Of a stretch of 64,000 bases of DNA, positions 53,512 through 62,730 are shown piece after piece. The position numbers and the translations under genes are program-made. This DNA comes from Pelagibius sp. (GTDB lineage Bacteria > Pseudomonadota > Alphaproteobacteria > Kiloniellales > Kiloniellaceae), in NCBI GenBank assembly GCA_028280305.1, contig JANQMC010000024.1:62001-126000 (forward strand), read 5' to 3'. Position 1 is the stretch's first letter. Each line of letters starts with the position of its first letter. Below the pieces are notes generated by a model. It worked only from the letters and a program-made list of their open reading frames with translations. It was not told the origin of the DNA and searched no databases.

Positions 53512-54969
53512 TTGGGAAATACAGGCGCGGCCGCTTCTGGGCCATTGGTGGCCTATGATCCCGCAGGGTTCTTCTGCGAGATGCTGGGGAGCCAGGATCG
53601 ACCAGCCGAGCACACCCAGGGGATCCGCAAGCTGCTCGGCGCGCTCGATCTCGGTGACCTGCGCGGCCGGGCGCGGGATGCGGAACTGGAGCTCTACAGC
53701 TTCGGAATCACTTTCACGGTCTACACCCAAAAAGATGCCATCGACCGGATACTGCCCTTCGATGTCATTCCAAGAGTGATCTCCGCGGAAGACTGGAAGG
53801 TGATCGAGACCGGCGTCACGCAGCGGGTGACGGCACTGAACCTCTTTCTTTGGGATATTTATCACGACCAGAAGATCCTGAATGACGGGGTCGTTCCCCG
53901 CGAGTTGGTTGAGGGCAATCCAAACTTCTGTCCCGCCATGAAAGATGTCGACGTCACCAAGGGCACCTACGTACACATCAACGGGACCGACCTGGTTCGC
54001 GGCGACGATGGTCGTTTCGTTGTGCTGGAAGACAACGCGCGCTGTCCCTCCGGGGTGTCGTATGTGGTTGAGAACCGGCATCTCATGCAGCGCAGCTTTC
54101 CCGACCTCATGGCGAACATCGGCATTCGTCCGGTCTCGAACTACGGTCAAAAACTGCACGATGCCCTGGTTGATGTGGCTCCGGAGGGCATACCCTCCCC
54201 TCAAGTCGTTCTGCTGTCGCCTGGCACATACAACTCGGCCTACTTCGAGCATATCTTCCTTGCGCGCGAAATGGGTGTTCCCTTGGTAGAGGGAAGCGAC
54301 CTTGTGGTCGAAAACGACCGTGTCTATATGAAAAGCATCGACGGCCTTCATCCCGTCCATGTTATCTACCGGCGCATTGGCGACGACTTTCTTGATCCGG
54401 AGGCCTTCAACCCTGACAGCGTACTTGGCGCCAAGGGACTGATGGCCGCTTACAAGAAAGGAAACGTTACGCTCGCCAACGCGATCGGAACGGGCGTGGC
54501 GGACGACAAGGCCGTTTATGCATACATGCCGAGGATCATTCGCTACTACCTCGACGAAGAAGCGATCCTCTCTAACGTCGACACTCACATCTGCCGGGAG
54601 CCCGAGGGTTTGGCCTACACGCTCGACAACCTTGCCAATCTCGTCGTGAAGCCTGTCGGCGAAGCCGGCGGTTATGGAATCACGGTTGGCCCAAGGGCAA
54701 GCCAGGCGGAGCTGGAGAAGTGCAGAGCGGACGTTCTTGCTGATCCCGCAAACTATATAGCTCAGCCAATGATCAACCTCTCAGTTTGCCCGACTCTTAC
54801 CGACGAAGGCGTCGGCGCCAGACATGTCGACCTGAGGCCGTTTGCCGTAACCGGCCGTTCGACCTGGGTATTGCCGGGAGGTCTCTCACGCGTCGCCCTG
54901 ACTGAAGGATCAATTATCGTCAACTCCTCCCAAGGCGGGGGCTCAAAGGATACCTGGGTTCTTGAGTAG
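53512..54969 (+). CDS. Circularly permuted type 2 ATP-grasp protein
   Basis: The 485-residue protein is of the CP_ATPgrasp_2 (DUF404/DUF407) family. YDPAGFFCEMLGSQDRPAEHTQGIRKLLG opens it. Then FDVIPRVISAEDWKVIETGVTQRVTALNLFL, PSGVSYVVENRH and the C-terminal NLVVKPVGEAGGYGITVGPRAS follow as nucleotide-binding strands. Comparative work predicts such proteins form isopeptide-like bonds together with alpha-E and transglutaminase partners. Here the alpha-E gene overlaps by 8 bases and no transglutaminase is nearby. Translation begins with TTG, preceded by GGGGAGAAG. Confidence 0.88.
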   Translation: MGNTGAAASGPLVAYDPAGFFCEMLGSQDRPAEHTQGIRKLLGALDLGDLRGRARDAELELYSFGITFTVYTQKDAIDRILPFDVIPRVISAEDWKVIETGVTQRVTALNLFLWDIYHDQKILNDGVVPRELVEGNPNFCPAMKDVDVTKGTYVHINGTDLVRGDDGRFVVLEDNARCPSGVSYVVENRHLMQRSFPDLMANIGIRPVSNYGQKLHDALVDVAPEGIPSPQVVLLSPGTYNSAYFEHIFLAREMGVPLVEGSDLVVENDRVYMKSIDGLHPVHVIYRRIGDDFLDPEAFNPDSVLGAKGLMAAYKKGNVTLANAIGTGVADDKAVYAYMPRIIRYYLDEEAILSNVDTHICREPEGLAYTLDNLANLVVKPVGEAGGYGITVGPRASQAELEKCRADVLADPANYIAQPMINLSVCPTLTDEGVGARHVDLRPFAVTGRSTWVLPGGLSRVALTEGSIIVNSSQGGGSKDTWVLE

Positions 54970-55939
54970 ACTCCTCTCGCGCTATGCCGAAGCCATCTAT
55001 TGGATGGCTCGCTACATCGAAAGAGCTGAAAATCTGGCCAGAATTCTGGATGTCAATGAGACATTCAGTAGGGACTCAAGAGGCTGGCAGAACTGGCAGT
55101 CGATCCTGCAGCTCTATCGCGACGAGGAACGCTTCTCCGAGCTCCACGAAGAAGCAGATGCGGACCGCGTCCTATACTTCTACACGCTTGACCAAAGCAA
55201 TCCGACGTCGATCATCTCGGTGGTCAATGCGGCGCGCGCAAATGCACGCACCCTCCGGCCACTCATTTCCACGGAGATGTGGATACAGCTCAACATCTTC
55301 TCCAACACCATCCGGCGCCTGAAACGAGAAGAGCTCACAGAGCCGCGTCTGGCACGCTTTTGCAATTCCGTTAAAGAGGCTTGCCAGACGCATACAGGAA
55401 TCACAGAAGGGACCTTCTATCGCGACGAAGGATGGTTCTTCTATCAGATCGGACGCTGCATCGAGCGCGCAGACCAAACGACCCGTCTCCTCGATGTCAA
55501 ATACCACCTACTCCTACCCAAAGAAGAATCTGTTGGATCGCCATTTGATGTAAGCCAGTGGAACGCCGTACTGCGCTCTGCGGCTGGATATCACGCTTTC
55601 CGCCGCGTCTACCCCAGCGGCCTCAATCAGAATGCGGTCGGCAGCTTCCTCTTGTTCCATTCTCAATTTCCTCGATCGGTAAGGGCCTGCGTGCGCGAGA
55701 TCGATACCCGCCTCACCGAGTTGCGATCGAGGTATCGCCTGAAAGGTGGCAGCAAGGCGCTCGAAGAGTTGGACGAACTCTGCGCAGCTTTGGATGAAAC
55801 CAACATGGACGAAGTTGTAAGCAGAGGCCTCCACGAGTTTATCGACTGGATTCAGGTCCGCTTGATCAGAGCACACGCGGAGCTCGGCACAGCCTTCTTC
55901 GGCTACCCGAGCATGCCCGCAAGTGATGCAGCTGATTAG
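54962..55939 (+). CDS. Alpha-E domain protein
   Basis: The 325-residue helical protein opens MSRLLSRYAEAIYWMARYIERAENLARILDVNETF, the alpha-E signature. The inner helices include GTFYRDEGWFFYQIGRCIERADQTTRLLDVKYH, a repeat of the same Y-x-x-R/ERA pattern. The family has no known enzyme activity and is almost always encoded beside the permuted ATP-grasp protein, suggesting a substrate- or complex-forming partner. It begins with TTG eight bases inside the upstream stop, so the two genes are coupled. Confidence 0.9.
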   Translation: MSRLLSRYAEAIYWMARYIERAENLARILDVNETFSRDSRGWQNWQSILQLYRDEERFSELHEEADADRVLYFYTLDQSNPTSIISVVNAARANARTLRPLISTEMWIQLNIFSNTIRRLKREELTEPRLARFCNSVKEACQTHTGITEGTFYRDEGWFFYQIGRCIERADQTTRLLDVKYHLLLPKEESVGSPFDVSQWNAVLRSAAGYHAFRRVYPSGLNQNAVGSFLLFHSQFPRSVRACVREIDTRLTELRSRYRLKGGSKALEELDELCAALDETNMDEVVSRGLHEFIDWIQVRLIRAHAELGTAFFGYPSMPASDAAD

Positions 55940-55986
55940 ACGCGGCGGGCACAATTGAGCGCACGGGAAGCAGAACGAAAAAGAGC

Positions 55987-56778
55987 ATGAAGCAGGATCG
56001 CACAGCGCGCACGCCGCTCTCCACTGACGAGGAAGGCTTCGGTCCCCTGCAGGAGTTCTATGTGCTTGAGCCGACCCGTTGCCCCTACCTTGAAAACAAG
56101 ATGGAACGGAAGCTGCTGACCGAGATAAGCGGCCCCCTCGCCCAGTCGACCTATGATCGGCTCACGCTTGCCGGCCTTCGGCGCAGCCATCGGTTTGCCT
56201 ACCGTCCGGCCTGCGAAAACTGTAATGCCTGCGTACCGGTCCGGGTTGTCGTCGACCGCTTCCAGGCAAGTAAGTCTTTGCGAAGAATTGCGAGGACCAA
56301 TGCCGATCTTTCGGTGGAGCTCGGTCCCAACAAAACCTCAGAGGAACAGTTTGCCTTGTTCGACCGCTACATCGAATCCCGCCACGGGGACGGCGAAATG
56401 GCCGGCATGGCGGAACAGGAATATCGCTCTATGGTAGAATCGAGTGATATCGATACGCGATTGGCGGAATTCCGTGATTCCAAGGGGCGTCTCGTGGCGG
56501 TGTGTCTGTTGGATTGGTTGGCAGACGGCCCCTCCGCCGTCTATAGCTTTTTCGAGCCGGCAGAAGCTCGGCGATCGCTCGGCACCTTCGTCGTTTTGTG
56601 GCTGATTCGAAGGGCTGAGCAGGCCGCTGCACGGCATGTTTATCTCGGCTACTGGATAGAAAATAGTCGTAAGATGGCGTACAAAACGCGGTTTCAGCCG
56701 CTTGAGGGTCTTGTCGACGGCTCCTGGCAGGTTCTGTCCTCTACGCCCCCTTCATTTGCCGCACCGCCCGAAAATTAG
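55987..56778 (+). CDS. bpt: Aspartate/glutamate leucyltransferase (Bpt/Ate)
   Basis: The 263-residue enzyme transfers Leu (or Arg) from tRNA to N-terminal Asp/Glu, making N-degrons for ClpS/ClpAP. It has the N-terminal cysteine-rich block (CPYLENKMERKLLTEI, then CENCNACVPVRVVVDRF) and the GNAT-like core, RSLGTFVVLWLIRRAEQAAARHVYLGYWIENSRKMAYKTRFQPLEGLV. The four-cysteine set suggests a zinc or iron-sulfur site, as in the family. It follows the alpha-E gene by 47 bases and is probably read with it. Confidence 0.92.
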   Translation: MKQDRTARTPLSTDEEGFGPLQEFYVLEPTRCPYLENKMERKLLTEISGPLAQSTYDRLTLAGLRRSHRFAYRPACENCNACVPVRVVVDRFQASKSLRRIARTNADLSVELGPNKTSEEQFALFDRYIESRHGDGEMAGMAEQEYRSMVESSDIDTRLAEFRDSKGRLVAVCLLDWLADGPSAVYSFFEPAEARRSLGTFVVLWLIRRAEQAAARHVYLGYWIENSRKMAYKTRFQPLEGLVDGSWQVLSSTPPSFAAPPEN

Positions 56779-56924
56779 TCCGAATTTCGTTGCCCTTGGC
56801 TCTATCGGCTTGGTTGCGTCCACGCCTGCCCGCGCTTATTCTCGCGGCACGGTGTTTAGGGTAAGGTCGAAACACTCAATACAAGTCACCTGGAAGACAT
56901 TGATCCAATTCGGGGAGGATAGAC

Positions 56925-58031
56925 ATGAAACGTCGTCAGTTTATGAGGCGCGCAGTTACGACGGCTGCAGCGACAGGCGCCGTCGCGGCCTCAAGCTTGC
57001 CAGCACCTGCGATCTCGCAAGGCCTGATGAAATGGCGCATGCAAACGACTTGGCCTAAGAATTTTCCCGGCCTGGGTACCGGCGCCAACAAACTGGCGGA
57101 GTTCATCGGACGCGCTTCCGGCGGCAAGCTGACGGTCGAGGTGTTTGGCGGCGGCGAGATCGTGCCGCCGTTTGAGACGATGGACGCGGTTTCCAATGGA
57201 ACCATCGAGATGGGGCATGGCGCCCCTTACTACTGGAAGGGCAAAATTCCTGCCACACAGTTCATTGCCTCCATACCTTTCGGGCTGAATGCGCAGGAGC
57301 AGAATGCCTGGATCCAATTTGGCGGCGGCCAGGAACTGGCGGATAAGATTTACAGCGAACTGGGCTGCAAGTTCTTCGCTTCCGGCAATACGGGGGTTCA
57401 GGCCGGCGGCTGGTTCAACAAAGAGATCAACTCTCTGGAGGACTACAAGGGCCTGAAGATGCGCATCCCCGGCCTTGGCGGCGAAGTCGTCAAGGCTGCT
57501 GGCGGCAACGTGGTCAATCTGCCGGGCGGCGAAATTCCTCCGGCCCTGCAGTCCGGCGCAATCGATGCAACGGAATGGGTCGGGCCATACAATGACCTGG
57601 CCTTTGGTCTCTACAAGAGCGCGAAGTTCTACTACTACCCCGGCTGGCATGAGCCGGCCACGCTGCTCGACAACTTCGTCAGCCTGAGCGCCTGGGAGAA
57701 GCTGTCTGACGATTTGAAAGCCGTCATCGCGGCCGCAAATGCCTATGCAAACAGCTACGTGTTGAATGAGTTCGTTGCCAAGAACAACGGCGCACTCAAC
57801 ACGCTGGTCAGCGAGCATGGCGTGACGCTCAAGAAGTTCCCGGACGACGTGCTGAACGCGCTCGGCACACTTGCGGGGACGGTTATTGGCGACCTTGCTT
57901 CAGCGGACAATCTGAGCCGCGAAGTCATGGATTCCATCATCACCTTCCGCAAGCAGTCGATCGCCTATGCGAAAGTCTCAGAGCAGGCGTTCTATAACGC
58001 GCGTGGCCTGCCCTTCAAGTGGGCCGACTAA
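56925..58031 (+). CDS. TRAP transporter substrate-binding protein (DctP), Tat-exported
   Basis: The 368-residue periplasmic protein has a twin-arginine signal, MKRRQFMRRAVTTAAATGA, cleaved near residue 33. The mature DctP fold includes GLKMRIPGLGGEVVKAAGGNVVNLPGGEIPPALQSGAIDATEWVGPYNDLAFGLYK, the substrate-binding segment of 2-oxoacid (TakP-like) members. WHEPATLLDNFV follows. The twin-arginine route is less usual for DctP. It ends at a strong terminator, with the permease genes on the opposite strand beyond it. The start follows GGGGAGGATAGAC. Confidence 0.93.
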   Translation: MKRRQFMRRAVTTAAATGAVAASSLPAPAISQGLMKWRMQTTWPKNFPGLGTGANKLAEFIGRASGGKLTVEVFGGGEIVPPFETMDAVSNGTIEMGHGAPYYWKGKIPATQFIASIPFGLNAQEQNAWIQFGGGQELADKIYSELGCKFFASGNTGVQAGGWFNKEINSLEDYKGLKMRIPGLGGEVVKAAGGNVVNLPGGEIPPALQSGAIDATEWVGPYNDLAFGLYKSAKFYYYPGWHEPATLLDNFVSLSAWEKLSDDLKAVIAAANAYANSYVLNEFVAKNNGALNTLVSEHGVTLKKFPDDVLNALGTLAGTVIGDLASADNLSREVMDSIITFRKQSIAYAKVSEQAFYNARGLPFKWAD

Positions 58032-58076
58032 TCGACAACTGGTTTCGCGCTTAACGGCCGGAATCCAGGCACAAAA

Positions 58077-58110
58077 AAAGAGGCCGGCGGATCATTCCGC
58101 CGGCCTCTTT
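58077..58110. terminator. Bidirectional terminator between dctP and the TRAP permease genes
   Basis: AAAGAGGCCGGCGGA (58077-58091) pairs with TCCGCCGGCCTCTTT (58096-58110) around a TCAT loop. A-rich and T-rich flanks allow it to act on both the dctP transcript and the permease transcript from the opposite strand. Confidence 0.9.
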
Positions 58111-58153
58111 CTCGTTTCAGGCATATATTCTGTTGTAGGTCGCGTCGCTACCC

Positions 58154-59731
58154 TTAGTCGAAGAGTACCGATGGCAGCCAAGTCGCTGTCGCCGGGAACG
58201 TAGCAATCAGGATGAGTCCGAGAATCTGGATCATCACAAAGGGCAGGACACCACGATAGATATCCATCGTCGTTATGCTCGGCGGCGCGACACCGCGCAG
58301 ATAGAACAAAGCGAATCCAAAAGGCGGCGTTAAGAAAGACGTCTGCAGATTCACCGCAATCATGACGCCGAGCCAGATCGGATTCAGACCCATGGCAAGC
58401 AAGATCGGCCCGACGATGGGAACCACCACAAACACAATCTCGATGAAGTCGAGAAAGAAGCCCATGACAAACATGAGGGCCATGACGACAAGCATTGCCC
58501 CGAAGGCACCGCCGGGCATCGCATTCAGGACGTCTGAGACGATCTCTTCTCCCCCCAGGCCGCGGAACACAAGGCTGAATACAGAGGCGCCAAGAAGAAT
58601 GACAAAGACCATGGCAGAGATCTTGACCGTCGTCTGCATGACATCAACGAGGATACCGCTGCGGTAGACTCTGCCGAGGGAAACAATCACCCCAAACACG
58701 AGCGCAAGAATGCACAGGCCCGCGGCAATGGCGGCGGCCAAATCAGTTGCGGGAACCACATCGCGCTGCATTCGAAGGTCAAAAGATGTGACCAGGGGTA
58801 CGAGTGCGACCATACAGCCCGCGGCAAGGTAGACCGGCCAGGGTCGCCCTTCCATCACCGCTCTGCCGGCCAGCAGCAATGCGCCCACGCAACCCATTGC
58901 GGCGGCTTCTGTCGGTGTCGCCACACCAAGAAGGATTGAACCCAACACCAGAACGATAAGAGATGCCGGCGGAATCAGCACGCGCAGGATTCTGGGGCCG
59001 ATCGGTTCGTCGTCTCCCTCCGCCCGCTGCAGCGGCGGGCAGGCCTCCGGGCGTCGCCATGCCGTAAAAAGAATCCAGAGCATGTAGAGTCCGACAAGCA
59101 TCATTCCGGGAAGAAAGGCCCCGGCGAAAAGGTCGACGACCGAAACCGGATCCGGGGCAAAATTGCCGAGAGCCAGTTGCGCTTCTGTATTTGCGCCCTG
59201 CAGGATATCGCCCAGCAGCACCAGAACGATTGAGGGCGGAATAATCTGCCCCAGAGTGCCGGAGGCGCAGATCGTGCCACAGGCAATACGCGGATCATAT
59301 CCGGCCTTCAGCATGGATGGCAGAGACAACAACCCCATCGTAACCACCGTTGCGCCGACAATCCCGGTTGAGGCCGCCAGCAGCATGCCGACAAAGATAA
59401 CGGAAATGCCGAGGCCGCCGCGCAGGCGGCCGAACATCAGGCCCATCGTCTCCAGCAGTTGCTCGGCAATCTTGGATCGCTCGAGCATAACGCCCATGAA
59501 GACGAACAGTGGCACGGCGACCAACAACTCGTTCACCATGACGCCGAAGTAGCGAGACGCCAATCCGCCCAACAGGCGCATGTCAAAGATGCCGAAGCCA
59601 TAGCCGAGGAAGGCAAAGGCCAAGGCTACGCCGGCGAGCGTGAAGGCCACCGGGAAGCCGAGCAGCAGAACCATGCAGGCGGTAGCAAACATGACGAGGG
59701 ACAGAATTTCCCCAAGCAGAACAGGGTCCAT
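58154..59731 (-). CDS. TRAP transporter large permease (DctM), long form
   Basis: The 525-residue protein has about 14 membrane segments and DctM landmarks: LLGFPVAFTLAGVALAFAFL, the core ASTGIVGATVVTMGLLSLPSMLKAGYDPRIACGTICASGTLGQIIPPSIVLVLLGDI, and FIEIVFVVVPIVGPIL toward the end. It is about 100 residues longer than the usual 425 because of an insertion near residues 250-340, as in TakM-like permeases. I start at MDPVLLGEIL. The 59812 start adds 27 residues and would overlap the small permease by 77 bases. It is the second gene after dctQ. Confidence 0.92.
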   Translation of the reverse strand: MDPVLLGEILSLVMFATACMVLLLGFPVAFTLAGVALAFAFLGYGFGIFDMRLLGGLASRYFGVMVNELLVAVPLFVFMGVMLERSKIAEQLLETMGLMFGRLRGGLGISVIFVGMLLAASTGIVGATVVTMGLLSLPSMLKAGYDPRIACGTICASGTLGQIIPPSIVLVLLGDILQGANTEAQLALGNFAPDPVSVVDLFAGAFLPGMMLVGLYMLWILFTAWRRPEACPPLQRAEGDDEPIGPRILRVLIPPASLIVLVLGSILLGVATPTEAAAMGCVGALLLAGRAVMEGRPWPVYLAAGCMVALVPLVTSFDLRMQRDVVPATDLAAAIAAGLCILALVFGVIVSLGRVYRSGILVDVMQTTVKISAMVFVILLGASVFSLVFRGLGGEEIVSDVLNAMPGGAFGAMLVVMALMFVMGFFLDFIEIVFVVVPIVGPILLAMGLNPIWLGVMIAVNLQTSFLTPPFGFALFYLRGVAPPSITTMDIYRGVLPFVMIQILGLILIATFPATATWLPSVLFD

Positions 59732-59735
59732 AATG

Positions 59736-60281
59736 CTAGATGGGCTCCGTTTCCTCGTCTTTGGGCTTGAACTCGGGATGGCCGCCCAGAACCAGCAAGC
59801 TCCGCCCCGCAAGGGACAGCCCCTGAAGACCGGTCAGACAGCAAAAGACCAGGATAACGCTCTTGAGGAGGAATAAGCCGGGAAGCCCCCCTGCCTCGCG
59901 CGACTGCTCCAGCCGAAGCCACGATGCGGTGACGTAGTCAAAGCTAACCAGGAAGACAACCACAATCAGCGGCAAGACCAGCAAGAGCGACCCGACCAGG
60001 TCAACCCAGGCCTTGTAACGGGCGTCATTGGATCGATAGAAGATGTCAACCCGCACATGGCCATTGTGAAGCAGGGTGTAGCCGGCGCCGCACATAAAGA
60101 CGATGCCATGAAGCCAAACGTAGGATTCCTGAAGCCATACCCAGCCAACCGCGTAGACATAACGCAGAATCACGACAGCAAAGGTGATCAGCACCATCAG
60201 CAGCGTCAGCCAAGCGACGCCACGGCCGACATGTTCATTGATTTTGTCAATTAGATTGACGAAAGCTGCCAACCCACTCAC
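59736..60281 (-). CDS. TRAP transporter small permease (DctQ)
   Basis: The 181-residue protein has four membrane segments: WLTLLMVLITFAVVILRYV, GIVFMCGAGYTLLHNGHVRVDIFY, and two more in the second half. This is the usual DctQ topology, with HVRVDIFYRSND as the conserved loop after the second helix. It stabilises the large permease and helps dock the binding protein. The GTG start stands at 60281, with no other upstream choice. Its stop is four bases before the large permease start, in the usual dctQ-dctM order. Confidence 0.9.
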   Translation of the reverse strand: MSGLAAFVNLIDKINEHVGRGVAWLTLLMVLITFAVVILRYVYAVGWVWLQESYVWLHGIVFMCGAGYTLLHNGHVRVDIFYRSNDARYKAWVDLVGSLLLVLPLIVVVFLVSFDYVTASWLRLEQSREAGGLPGLFLLKSVILVFCCLTGLQGLSLAGRSLLVLGGHPEFKPKDEETEPI

Positions 60282-60417
60282 GGATTTTGCTGAGCCCCCT
60301 GAAATAGCCCGATATGTAAACGGGCGCCATCAATCCCTGTTCATTAACTTTTTTCTTGTCTTTGCTAACCGGCTTATAGGCTGTGGAGGCCTGGATAACA
60401 ACGGCAAATCGGCTTAT

Positions 60418-62640
60418 TCAACCGAATTTGTTGGATCGGGCAAAGCCGTTCGGCGGCAGGCGCCCAGCCTGTGACCGCTTGCCAAGCCAAGCGGTCAACT
60501 TCGTCTCCGTCCTGATTCGTCCGGCGCCGGCCACCCAGGTTAAGCCCTCAGCCAGATGGAATGTCTTGGCGTCCGAGAGGCCGCCGTCTTTGTATTTCTG
60601 AAGGATAACGCCCCTGCCCCGGGTCATCTCCGGCAGTTCATCAAGAGGGAAGATGATCAACTTTCGGTTTTCACCGACAACGGCCACATGGTCACCGTCC
60701 ACCGGAGAGCAAACCAGCGCTTCGGCACCTTCCCCTATGTTCAGCACCTGTTTGCCGTTTTTCGTCTGGGCCACCACCTCATCTTCAGGCACCACGAACC
60801 CTCTGCCATCAGATGAGGCGACCAGGAGTTTGCGGCCTGGCGTATGGACCAACAAACCAACGATGTCCTGGTCGTTAGGCAAACCCATCATCAGGCGCAA
60901 AGGCTCTCCAAACCCACGGCCGCCGGGCAGTTTGTCGACGCCGAGCGTGTAAAACCGGCCATTGGTGGCAAAGACAAGCAGCTTGTCCGTTGTTTGGGCG
61001 TGGACAACAAAACGCTCGCGATCGCCTTCTTTGTATTTCGCGTCGGAAACGTCCTCCTGGTGCCCCTTCAAGGATCTGACCCATCCCTTGCTGGAACAGA
61101 GCACTGTCACGGGTTCGCGCTCGACCACGGCTTCCAAAGGAATGACGACTTCGGAGGGCGGAGAACCAATTTCACTGCGCCGTGCGCCAAGGTCACTCTT
61201 CGGCCCAAACTTGGCTTTGATTTCCTTGACCTGATCGCCAATCACCGCCCAACGCCGCTTCTCATTCTTCATCAGGCCTTTGAGATCTTTCTGCTCCTTG
61301 ACCAGAGCGTCATGCTCCTCACGGATCGAGATTTCTTCAAGCTTGCGAAGGGCGCGCAGGCGCATGTTCAAGATCGCTTCGGCTTGAACATCACTAAGCT
61401 TCCAGCGCTTGATCATCTTGGCCTTCGGGTCATCCTCTTCCCGAATGATGCGGATGACTTCATCGATATTGAGGTAGGCAATCAGATAACCGGCGAGCAC
61501 CTCCAGCCGATGCTCGATCTTGTCTAGGCGGAAGAGAGTCTGCCGTTTCAGCACCTCATGACGGTGATCTAAGAATGCACGGAGAACCTCGCGCAGGTTC
61601 ATCACCTTGGGCGTGTTGTCTGCATCCAGCACATTCATGTTCAAGCTGACCCGTGTCTCAAGGTCGGTCTGCCTGAAGAGAGACTCCATCAGCACTTCCG
61701 GATCGACGTTTCTACTTTTTGGCTCCAGAACCAAGCGGATTTCATCAGTCGACTCGTCGCGAATGTCAGCCAGCATGGCCAGCTTTTTTGCCATGAGCAG
61801 CTCGGCAATTTTCTCAATCAGGCGCGACTTCTGAACCTGAAAGGGAATCTCGGTTACGACGATCTGATAGCCGCCGCCCTTGATCTTCTCGCTATCCCAA
61901 CGCGCTCTAAGGCGAAAGCTTCCTTTGCCGGTCTTGTAGGCCGCGACAACGTTCTCTCGCGCCTCCACCAGGAGCCCACCGGTCGGGAAGTCGGGACCCG
62001 GAATGAAATCCACCAGCTTTTCGATGGTTGCATTTGGCGTCTTGATGACATGAAGCAAGGCATCACAGATCTCACCCACATTGTGCGGCGGAATCGACGT
62101 CGCCATCCCAACCGCAATACCCTGCGAACCATTAGCCAGTAGATTGGGAAAAGCGGCCGGCAGCACTGCCGGTTCTTCGGCCTCACCATCATAGGTCGGC
62201 CGAAAATCCACGGTGTCCTCGTCGATACCCTCGAGGAGGGCTGCAGCCACCTCCGTCAGCCGTGCTTCCGTGTATCGCATGGCCGCTGCGTTGTCGCCGT
62301 CGATGTTGCCGAAATTCCCCTGCCCATCGATCAGGGGAAAGCGCAGCGAGAAATCCTGGGCCAAGCGGACCAGCGCATCATAGATTGCCTGATCCCCATG
62401 CGGGTGGAACTTACCGATCACATCGCCGACGACCCGGGCGGATTTCTTGAACCCGGTAGAGGGATCAAGTCGCAGTTGACGCATGGCGAAGAGCAGACGT
62501 CGATGAACGGGCTTCAGGCCATCGCGCACGTCCGGAAGTGAGCGGGCCATAATCGTCGATAAGGCATACGACAGATAGCGCTCCGACAAGGCATCGGAGA
62601 GCTTTACATCACGAATTTGGCCGGAAGCGGAGGAACTCAT
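60418..62640 (-). CDS. parC: DNA topoisomerase IV subunit A
   Basis: The 740-residue subunit has the N-terminal [30 protein letters not shown], catalytic Y123 in [11 protein letters not shown], and the C-terminal beta-pinwheel repeats ([30 protein letters not shown]). With ParE it decatenates sister chromosomes. The quinolone-contact position (E. coli Ser80) is Gln84 in [10 protein letters not shown], common in this class. The start is MSSSASG; four codons upstream give an MCCC tail that is unlikely. parE is not in the window. Confidence 0.96.
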   Translation of the reverse strand: MSSSASGQIRDVKLSDALSERYLSYALSTIMARSLPDVRDGLKPVHRRLLFAMRQLRLDPSTGFKKSARVVGDVIGKFHPHGDQAIYDALVRLAQDFSLRFPLIDGQGNFGNIDGDNAAAMRYTEARLTEVAAALLEGIDEDTVDFRPTYDGEAEEPAVLPAAFPNLLANGSQGIAVGMATSIPPHNVGEICDALLHVIKTPNATIEKLVDFIPGPDFPTGGLLVEARENVVAAYKTGKGSFRLRARWDSEKIKGGGYQIVVTEIPFQVQKSRLIEKIAELLMAKKLAMLADIRDESTDEIRLVLEPKSRNVDPEVLMESLFRQTDLETRVSLNMNVLDADNTPKVMNLREVLRAFLDHRHEVLKRQTLFRLDKIEHRLEVLAGYLIAYLNIDEVIRIIREEDDPKAKMIKRWKLSDVQAEAILNMRLRALRKLEEISIREEHDALVKEQKDLKGLMKNEKRRWAVIGDQVKEIKAKFGPKSDLGARRSEIGSPPSEVVIPLEAVVEREPVTVLCSSKGWVRSLKGHQEDVSDAKYKEGDRERFVVHAQTTDKLLVFATNGRFYTLGVDKLPGGRGFGEPLRLMMGLPNDQDIVGLLVHTPGRKLLVASSDGRGFVVPEDEVVAQTKNGKQVLNIGEGAEALVCSPVDGDHVAVVGENRKLIIFPLDELPEMTRGRGVILQKYKDGGLSDAKTFHLAEGLTWVAGAGRIRTETKLTAWLGKRSQAGRLPPNGFARSNKFG

Positions 62641-62730
62641 ACAGCAGCACACGAATCGGAAGTTGGACCACCAAATATAGTAGCCGAGATACGGACGATA
62701 TCAACAGATCGCGACTTAAGACCGAAGATT

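Noticed and set aside
53431-54588. 385-codon open frame antisense to the ATP-grasp gene
   Set aside because: It overlaps the ATP-grasp gene, which has a clear family match, and shows no motif or ribosome site.
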